From Bacteroidota bacterium (GTDB lineage Bacteria > Bacteroidota > Bacteroidia > Bacteroidales > Cfx3-03): a stretch of DNA of 64,000 bases. Position 1 is the stretch's first letter. Each line of letters begins with the position of its first letter. Made by a program: the position numbers and the translations under genes. Under the pieces are notes generated by a model. It made no database searches, was not told the DNA's origin, and saw only the letters and a program-made list of their open reading frames with translations. This document shows positions 58,906-64,000 of this stretch, in pieces. Location of the stretch: contig JACAUB010000001.1 of assembly GCA_013390605.1 (NCBI GenBank), forward strand, positions 128,077 through 192,076, in the 5' to 3' direction.

Positions 58906-59421
58906 TACTGCCCGATAACTTAGGGGATATTACCCTATGACCCTTATAAAAGGTAATATAATCAGATAGTCACTCCGATGCATATTCGTAGCTAAACCGT
59001 TCTCTATATACGGAGAAGCACCGGATTAGCAACGGAGAACCTATAAGAGAGGTACGGGTGCGATGAGCGCCATCTGGTAATATTCCCATAGCTTAAAAAG
59101 CAGTATTCTTCCCATCAAGGATTGATGAAGTTGGGGATATTTAGACATCTCCGTTTCATTAAAGTGTGCGAAATAATTTTCAAATACTATTCAAAGGTGG
59201 TACGAATCGTGTATGAATGGAAACCAGAAGACCAATTGAATTACTTCTGAACTTCTTGTGGTGGTCTTCTCGATCTGTTTTGCGGATAAATTATGTTCCG
59301 ATGTTATTTAAAATTTCAAGCTGTGGTATCTACTTTATCGGTAAATGATCAATATAGTATCAGCTTTTTCAGTAAAAGACAAACAGGCGGATTATAAATC
59401 AGGAAATCTCAAATGATTAAG
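58906..59421. other. 516-bp intergenic region after iorB
   Basis: No gene. It contains the 165-bp element at 58923-59087, another copy of the core GGGGATATT near 59131, and an inverted repeat AGAAGACCA (59226-59234) / TGGTCTTCT (59262-59270). The remainder is AT-rich and featureless. Confidence 0.6.
58923..59087. repeat. 165-bp element bounded by 12-bp inverted repeats (structured RNA or MITE-like)
   Basis: GGGGATATTACC (58923-58934) pairs over twelve bases (one G-T) with GGTAATATTCCC (59076-59087). The inner arms AGAT (58964) and ATCT (59072) and the hairpin GGTGC-GATGA-GCGCC (59057-59071) stack next to it; GTTCTC (58999) can pair with GAGAAC (59035). A competing partner GGTAATAT lies at 58952. 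It is GC-richer than its flanks. It could be a noncoding RNA or a small non-autonomous mobile element. Confidence 0.6.
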
Positions 59422-59718
59422 TTAATGAGACAGGATTCTAAAATTAGAAATGTAGTTTTTGATTGCCGATGCAATCGAAGGAGTGTAATGTGTGATTTTA
59501 ACCCTATCCTTGAGAATATCAAAACCATATTGATCAACGATTTCGCCAATAGATGAGTTTAAAAAAGAACTGGATATTGTAATTATACTATCGAAAGATA
59601 AAAGCACAGCATCACCATTAGCCAAAACATCAATGATTTTGGCTTTTAGGCTATAACCATCTGCATTAGACAGTGTGCCTGTAGTAACCTGATTTACTAT
59701 GATTTTAACTGTATTCAT
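59422..59718 (-). CDS. STAS-like (DUF4325) domain protein
   Basis: A 98-aa protein whose sequence follows the DUF4325/STAS-like pattern: an N-terminal strand, a helix (DGYSLKAKIIDVLANG), a central VLLSFDSIITISSSFLNSSIGEIVDQYG motif with Ser residues on the STAS-type helix, and a short C-terminal helix. STAS-like proteins act as switch partners of anti-sigma-type ATPases. The gene just upstream encodes a HATPase-fold protein, which fits. It has its own promoter, inside the end of the ATPase gene, and a leader of only about six bases. Confidence 0.75.
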   Translation of the reverse strand: MNTVKIIVNQVTTGTLSNADGYSLKAKIIDVLANGDAVLLSFDSIITISSSFLNSSIGEIVDQYGFDILKDRVKITHYTPSIASAIKNYISNFRILSH

Positions 59719-59729
59719 TATAATTGGGG

Positions 59730-59737
59730 CAAAGGTA
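59730..59737 (-). promoter_or_regulatory. TAnnTTTG promoter of the STAS-like gene
   Basis: The minus strand reads TACCTTTGCC, 11 bp before the ATG at 59718 and overlapping the last codons of the ATPase frame. Confidence 0.6.
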
Positions 59738-59738
59738 A

Positions 59739-60641
59739 TTATAAAATATTTAATTCATCTTCCTTAGGAGATAGATTTAGGGTATTCATATAGATAACAA
59801 CTAATGTGTCGGGAAAGTTCACATTTAGAACATGCGTTCTGACTTGTCCATTTTCAAGCAGCCAATACAAGGAATTATTACTAACAACCAGTATTTTACT
59901 ATTAATGCTCTTAATACTAGTGAAAATGGTATTCCATCCAAAGCCTCTATTATGAGGTTTGGTTTGAGTCGAGAACGTTGTTTAGAGTGCTTTCTTAAGT
60001 GCTAAATCGCTTTCTAAAAATGGTTCGTCATTTTTTCGTAAATAATCATTAACGTTTTTTTGAATACCCTTACCAAAATCGCATAAACAGGTTATTATTT
60101 GATTGTTTCTTGAAGTCAGCTGAGTAAAAGTATAACCTGGAATTTTCGAAAGTGAATGATCAAATGCATTATTCATTAATTCTGCTAAAGAATTACTTAG
60201 TATGAATAAATCCTTTCCTTTAAAGTGGTTTCTCTCAAAGTATTCCTGCGCAAGTTTCGGATATAAATTTATACCAGTCCTATCAATTCTCCATAATGGT
60301 AATGTTTTAAAATCTAAAGGATTAGGGGAATTATTGCTGTCTGATTTATTGCAAAACTGATTGAAGTTGAAATTTTCAAAGTATTCTTTTAGTGCATTTG
60401 GTATATTTATCAGTTGAATTTTAAAGCCACGCTCAATGTACTCATGTATTACGCATGCAAGTGGTGCAATATGATAGGGCTTGAGAAAGCGAGATCGGGA
60501 GAAGTCGAATTGAATGATTTTTGCGGGATATATTTTAAAATCATGCTTATTAGCACGACTCTTTCTAATCCAATCAGTTTGAGAATCAATTGTATTAAAA
60601 TCCGTAACAAATATTGTTTTTATCTTGTTGTTTTTAATCAT
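59739..60641 (-). pseudogene. STAS/HATPase protein interrupted by an in-frame stop
   Basis: From ATG 60641 the frame encodes ~219 aa: a STAS-like N-terminal half (IQFDFSRSRFLKPYHIAPLACVIHEYI) and a GHKL-ATPase segment (LAELMNNAFDHSL, the N-box, and CDFGKGI, the G1 box). It halts at TAA (59982-59984). The same frame then continues for 80 codons without a stop, reading TTFSTQTKPHNRGFGWNTI, where NRGFGW is the expected G2/lid motif, to a final TAA at 59739. A single-base change explains the stop (CTC-TAA-ACA). So it is a fresh nonsense mutation, a readthrough gene or a sequencing error. It precedes the STAS-like gene by 20 bp. Cognate function unknown. Confidence 0.75.
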
Positions 60642-60925
60642 AAGGTGCAAATCCTTTTACTGTAACTTAAATCTAATAAACACTCTCAAAGATAATGCAT
60701 TACTTTATTTTTGAGAAATAAAAGTCCTCCCAATTTAGTAACAAGAGAAATAGAAGAGCTTTATCTTTGAAGTGATACTAAAAAATCAGTTCTTTTGAAT
60801 TTTAATTAAAAATGTTATAAACACACATGATATACAATTTAATGATACTGTCGAAGCAATTTATAATTTGCCTCTTGAAGATACAATCGATGATTTATAA
60901 TCTAACAAAAGATTTATTTTACTAA
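60642..60925. other. gap with possible gene remnant
   Basis: A 284-bp AT-rich gap between two minus-strand genes. A plus-strand TATCTTTG (near 60764) and an ATG-less plus-strand frame ending DIQFNDTVEAIYNLPLEDTIDDL at ~60900 look like the tail of a lost gene. Support is weak. Confidence 0.3.
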
Positions 60926-61783
60926 TCAAAACCGGGTTCGGTATTCAGAGGGAGGTAACCCCGTAATTTTTTTAAATTGTTTATTGAAATAACTTAGATT
61001 GTTAAATCCACTGTCATATCCAACATCATTTATACTCAAATTTTTATCCATTAATAGTTTACAGGCAAAATCAACTTTAATTTTATTGAGATATTCAAAA
61101 ACTGTCATCCCGGTTTGCATTTTGAAAAACCGACATAAAGATCCTTCCGCCATATTAACTAGTGCACTTAATTTCTTTAAATCGATCTCTTCCCGGTAAT
61201 TATTCATTAAATACTCATGAATGGTTACAATACGCTTGTTTTTAGTAGTGAAAAGCGTGTTGACAAATTCTTTGCTCGACAAAGGAATAATAGTGTCACT
61301 TCTTCCAATAATGTCCATTAGTCTGTAAAATAAAAGCATTCGATCAAAATTTCCCAGGTAAGGCAATTGCAACATAATTTCACTTACTTCATTGAGTGTT
61401 TTATCCATTATCCGAATCCCCCGTTCTGATAAAGTCAATGCTTTTGCAACATATTTGAATTCAGGAAGTGCTAGTAAATCGGTACATAATACTTCTGATG
61501 TAAACTGAAGAAATACCATTTCAAGTTTTCGATTAGTGGGCGAATACGATTCTTTATCTACAATCCAAACATGTGGAATGTTGCGCCCGATAAATACCAG
61601 ATCACCGGGTTGGAATTCTTCTATTGAATCGGCTACAATTCGTTTACCTGAACCTTCGGTGATAAAACTTATTTCATAATTATCGTGATAATGCCATGTG
61701 CAGGTTTCCAACGTATCCTGAAAAATTCCAATAAAAAATGATTCGTCTTCTTTTCGTTTAACTTTTTTTAATAAAGCAGGCAT
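60926..61783 (-). CDS. AraC family transcriptional regulator
   Basis: A 285-aa regulator from ATG 61783 (MPALLKKVKRKEDESFFIGIF); a TTG 15 codons upstream is a weaker choice. The N-terminal half is a cupin sensor (CTWHYHDNYEISFITEGSGKRIV, FQPGDLVFIGRNIPHVW). The C-terminal half has the two AraC helix-turn-helix motifs: DLKKLSALVNMAEGSLCRFFKMQTGMTVFEYLNKIKV and SINDVGYDSGFNNLSYFNKQFKKITGLPPSEYR. It is divergent from mtaC-mtaB across a 224-bp region and probably switches those genes on in response to a methylotrophic or sugar-like signal; the signal itself is not visible. Confidence 0.9.
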   Translation of the reverse strand: MPALLKKVKRKEDESFFIGIFQDTLETCTWHYHDNYEISFITEGSGKRIVADSIEEFQPGDLVFIGRNIPHVWIVDKESYSPTNRKLEMVFLQFTSEVLCTDLLALPEFKYVAKALTLSERGIRIMDKTLNEVSEIMLQLPYLGNFDRMLLFYRLMDIIGRSDTIIPLSSKEFVNTLFTTKNKRIVTIHEYLMNNYREEIDLKKLSALVNMAEGSLCRFFKMQTGMTVFEYLNKIKVDFACKLLMDKNLSINDVGYDSGFNNLSYFNKQFKKITGLPPSEYRTRF

Positions 61784-62007
61784 AGTTAGTTGAAATTTAG
61801 CAATTGGCAAATAAAAATCATGAAACAATACAAGCAGTTATATTTAATTCGATACAATATATGGTGATTATTGTACAGAAATAAACAAATAGGTTAATAT
61901 AGCACTAAAAGTAGTGAATATCGTTATAACCTTTTTATCTCAAGCAAATTAAATTTGTGTCAATTAAAATATATCACCACTAATAAACCTGATTAATCAA
62001 TCAAAAG
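61784..62007. promoter_or_regulatory. divergent control region araC-type/mtaC
   Basis: A 224-bp AT-rich region between the regulator and mtaC. TAAATTTG (61950-61957) is a good -7 element for mtaC, with a leader near 45 nt. No good TTG lies at the -33 position, as expected for an activator-dependent promoter. No cobalamin riboswitch signature was seen. Confidence 0.5.
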
Positions 62008-62676
62008 ATGAACGAATTATTGGGAAAACTGTACAAAGCAGTTGAATTAGGCAAAGCAGATAAAAAATCACCTTATCCTCCTCAATTAAAAGGTGAGGAT
62101 GGTGCTTATGAAATTACAACTAAAGCACTCGAATCAGAGATTTCTCCCAAAGACATTCTTGAGTTGGCATTAATACCTGCAATGGATACTGTTGGTAAGA
62201 AATTTTCTGAAAATAAAATCTATGTTCCTCACATGTTAATGTCGGCCAGAGCTATGGGTGCAGCAATGCTTCAATTAAAACCTTTTTTTGCTTCGGGCGA
62301 GATTAAAACGAAGGGTACTTTTATTATCGGTACTGTAAAAGGAGATCTGCACGACATTGGTAAAAATCTAATAGCAATGACTGTAGAAGGTTGCGGTTGG
62401 TCGGTTGTCGATTTAGGGGTTGATGTCCCATCCGAACGTTATATTGAAGCTGCCAAAAGTAATCCCGGGGCAGTTGTAGCATTATCGGCACTTTTAACCA
62501 CTACCATGGTGAATATGGGCGAAATTGTAGCAAATATAAAAGCTGTATTGCCCGATACATTTATCTTCATTGGAGGAGCACCGGTTAACGACGATTTTTG
62601 TAAAAAGATTGGGGCTGATGCATTTTCATCAGATCCACAGGGAGTGGTTGAACGTTTGAATAAAATAGCTTCTTAA
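62008..62676 (+). CDS. mtaC: methyltransferase corrinoid protein, probably methanol-specific
   Basis: A 222-aa cobalamin-binding protein of the MtaC/MtbC/MttC type. An N-terminal four-helix cap (LELALIPAMDTVGKKFSENKIYVPHMLMSARAMGAAMLQLKP) precedes the Rossmann-like B12 domain. The signature GDLHDIGKN gives the lower cobalt ligand H115; LSALLTTTM and FIGGAPVND complete the corrin-binding loops. It accepts the methyl group from the partner methyltransferase and passes it on. Substrate is set by the following gene, an MtaB, 115 bp downstream on the same strand. The cytosolic protein is of usual length. Confidence 0.88.
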   Translation: MNELLGKLYKAVELGKADKKSPYPPQLKGEDGAYEITTKALESEISPKDILELALIPAMDTVGKKFSENKIYVPHMLMSARAMGAAMLQLKPFFASGEIKTKGTFIIGTVKGDLHDIGKNLIAMTVEGCGWSVVDLGVDVPSERYIEAAKSNPGAVVALSALLTTTMVNMGEIVANIKAVLPDTFIFIGGAPVNDDFCKKIGADAFSSDPQGVVERLNKIAS

Positions 62677-62737
62677 CCTACAATATGAATAATCGTATAG
62701 AAGGATGAAGTCTTGAATACCCTGACTGCTTTCAGTG

Positions 62738-62765
62738 TGATGAATTTAATATGCGAGATTCATCA
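62738..62765. repeat. hairpin between mtaC and mtaB
   Basis: TGATGAAT, 12-base loop, ATTCATCA in the 115-bp mtaC-mtaB spacer, without a T-run; a possible RNA processing or translation-tuning structure. Confidence 0.45.
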
Positions 62766-62791
62766 GGCCTTAACCTGAAAATTATTTACGG

Positions 62792-64000
62792 ATGAAATAT
62801 AAAAATTTAGTAATCACTAATCCTGAAGATTTAATGTTTGGGATTGCTCCAAATCCTGTTACAACACGCAGGGGACTGGCTATTGGAGGTGGGCAGGTAT
62901 ATGCTGAGCTCAATTTTACGTTGCCGGTTATGAGTATTAATGACAGTACCTTAAATGAGGTTTATGGCCATTATCGTCAAATTGCTGAGGGAGCATTGGA
63001 AAGGGCTGTACAACTTGGTTCAAAAGGGGTGGTTCTTGAGCTTGAAACATTGTTGGAAATGACTAAAACGCCATCCATTGGTGTGGAAATCGTGAAAATA
63101 ATGAATGAGATTTGCGAAAACTACTATCAAAAATTTGGACTCAAATCAGAAATCAGGTTAACTCCAAACGATTTGCGTGAATTCGAAAGACCTGCTAAAC
63201 AACGAACGACCAAATATCTGGACCCCATGATGGAGCTCTTCGAAAACGGATCTATTGCCGGAGGCGACTTGTTGTCGATTGAAAGCACAGGGGGAAAAGA
63301 GGTATCTGATGATGCTTTAATGAACTGCGATATAAAAACAATCGTATTTGCTTTGTCAGTTTTGGGCGTACGGGATATGCAGTTTTTATGGAAGAAGATT
63401 GTTGCTGTTGCAAACAAAAATGGCAAAATAGCAGCAGGTGATTCAGCCTGTGGCTTTGCAAATACGGCAATGGTATTGGCTGAGAAAAAATATATTCCCA
63501 GAGTTTTTGCTGCTTTAGTACGTGTTATTTCGGTAGTTCGCTCCATCGTTGCTATGGAAGAAGGTGCGATTGGTCCGGATAAAGACTGTGGGTATGAAGG
63601 ACCGTTCCTGAAAGTGATCACAGGTATCCCAATTTCCATGGAAGGAAAAACGGCTGCATGTGCACATTTGAGTCCGATAGGAAATATCGCTTCTGCTTGT
63701 ACTGATCTTTGGAGTAACGAATCAGTTCAAAATATAAAATTATTATCGGGTATGGCTCCAACTGCTTATATGGAACAATTGGAATATGATGCCCGACTGA
63801 TGAATGAAGCCTTGCGTGCAGGGAAACTACATAGTAGCATTTTACAGCAACTGCTAGTTGCATCTGATGTTTACACCGACCCGCAAGCATTAATTCTTTC
63901 TCCTGAGAATGTGATCCGGATTTCCAAAGAATTAGTCAAAGGGGATTCTTATGTGGCAAATGCCAGAAATGGTGCACTGGCAGCACTAGATATAATAGAT
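62792..64000 (+). CDS. mtaB: methanol:corrinoid methyltransferase, 3' end beyond the window
   Basis: An open frame of 403 codons running off the right edge. It begins MKYKNLVITNPEDLMFGIAPNPV, then RRGLAIGGGQVYAELNFTLP, the MtaB start. MtaB is a zinc TIM-barrel enzyme that moves the methyl of methanol to Co(I)-MtaC. Its three zinc ligands in Methanosarcina barkeri are E164, C220 and C269; here E164 (LLSIES), C220 (GDSACGF) and C266 (DCGYEGP) correspond. EGAIGPDKDCGYEGPFLKVITGIPISMEGKTAACAHLSP is strongly family-like. The order mtaC then mtaB is that of the archaeal mtaCB operons. The companion MtaA or activase would have to be downstream or elsewhere. Confidence 0.9.
   Translation, partial: MKYKNLVITNPEDLMFGIAPNPVTTRRGLAIGGGQVYAELNFTLPVMSINDSTLNEVYGHYRQIAEGALERAVQLGSKGVVLELETLLEMTKTPSIGVEIVKIMNEICENYYQKFGLKSEIRLTPNDLREFERPAKQRTTKYLDPMMELFENGSIAGGDLLSIESTGGKEVSDDALMNCDIKTIVFALSVLGVRDMQFLWKKIVAVANKNGKIAAGDSACGFANTAMVLAEKKYIPRVFAALVRVISVVRSIVAMEEGAIGPDKDCGYEGPFLKVITGIPISMEGKTAACAHLSPIGNIASACTDLWSNESVQNIKLLSGMAPTAYMEQLEYDARLMNEALRAGKLHSSILQQLLVASDVYTDPQALILSPENVIRISKELVKGDSYVANARNGALAALDIID

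Noticed and set aside
58923..59087. Group II intron, tmRNA, SRP RNA or RNase P RNA as identity of the 165-bp element
   Set aside because: None of the conserved sequence blocks of these RNAs is present; only the helix layout suggests RNA.
62677..62791. Possible cobalamin riboswitch near the mta genes
   Set aside because: No B12-box-like conserved sequence or multi-helix fold could be seen here or ahead of mtaC.
63127..63890. Minus-strand frames at the right edge
   Set aside because: They are antisense to mtaB, whose active-site residues and full-length frame are certain.

Overview
The window is AT-rich chromosomal DNA from a member of the phylum Bacteroidota, probably an anaerobic Bacteroidales/Marinilabiliales-type organism. 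The evidence is the promoter signal TAnnTTTG in front of many genes, a type IX secretion C-terminal domain, the DUF4271-hemD pair, a spoT-fur-purA cluster, serine palmitoyltransferase, a eukaryote-like citrate synthase, DUF2723 and DUF1080 proteins, and a tRNA-Gln without encoded CCA. No rRNA, CRISPR array, transposase or prophage was found.

Layout. At 0.2-9 kb are an envelope acyltransferase, a three-gene sphingolipid cassette (GNAT-like acyltransferase, serine palmitoyltransferase, short-chain reductase), an M28 peptidase, GtrA and an O-antigen-ligase-like protein. At 9-13.4 kb a minus-strand block holds rnpA-yidD-ctpA and DUF4271-hemD. At 13.5-17.6 kb are pta, a 3-hydroxyacyl-CoA dehydrogenase, ackA and yebC. 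At 17.7-22.5 kb are a DUF2807/beta-barrel surface protein, a GH130 phosphorylase and an ECF sigma/anti-sigma pair; the sigma operon and the DUF2807 gene share an ECF-type promoter (TGTAAC, 16-17 bp, CGTCACAC). At 22.6-33.4 kb are lepA, gap, a GC-rich palindromic patch, a large T9SS substrate and spoT-fur-purA. At 33.5-39.4 kb is the rimP-nusA-infB operon with a terminator-like hairpin in its leader, then tRNA-Gln. At 39.4-51.2 kb are DUF2723, lgt, a glycosyltransferase, dprA, a small cupin, rsgA, dtd, icd-gltA and an ACP phosphodiesterase.

At 51.4-64 kb the content is more accessory: a HEAT-repeat/double-DUF1080 protein with a Gfo/Idh/MocA oxidoreductase (probable 3-keto-sugar chemistry); iorAB; a 165-bp element bounded by 12-bp inverted repeats; an ATPase gene broken by one in-frame stop next to a STAS-like gene; and, at the right edge, an AraC regulator divergent from mtaC-mtaB. 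The mtaB product carries the methanol methyltransferase zinc ligands (E164, C220, C266), so the organism probably activates methanol through a corrinoid protein, which is unexpected in Bacteroidota. With pta-ackA in the same window this hints at methyl-group metabolism linked to acetate, but the connecting genes are not visible.

Start codons were chosen with the promoters in mind. Several longest-possible reading frames begin inside TAnnTTTG and were shortened. At a few loci (dprA, lepA, DUF4271, rnpA, STAS-like) the promoter almost touches the start codon, suggesting leaderless or very short-leader mRNAs. All calls come from reading the sequence; no database search was run.
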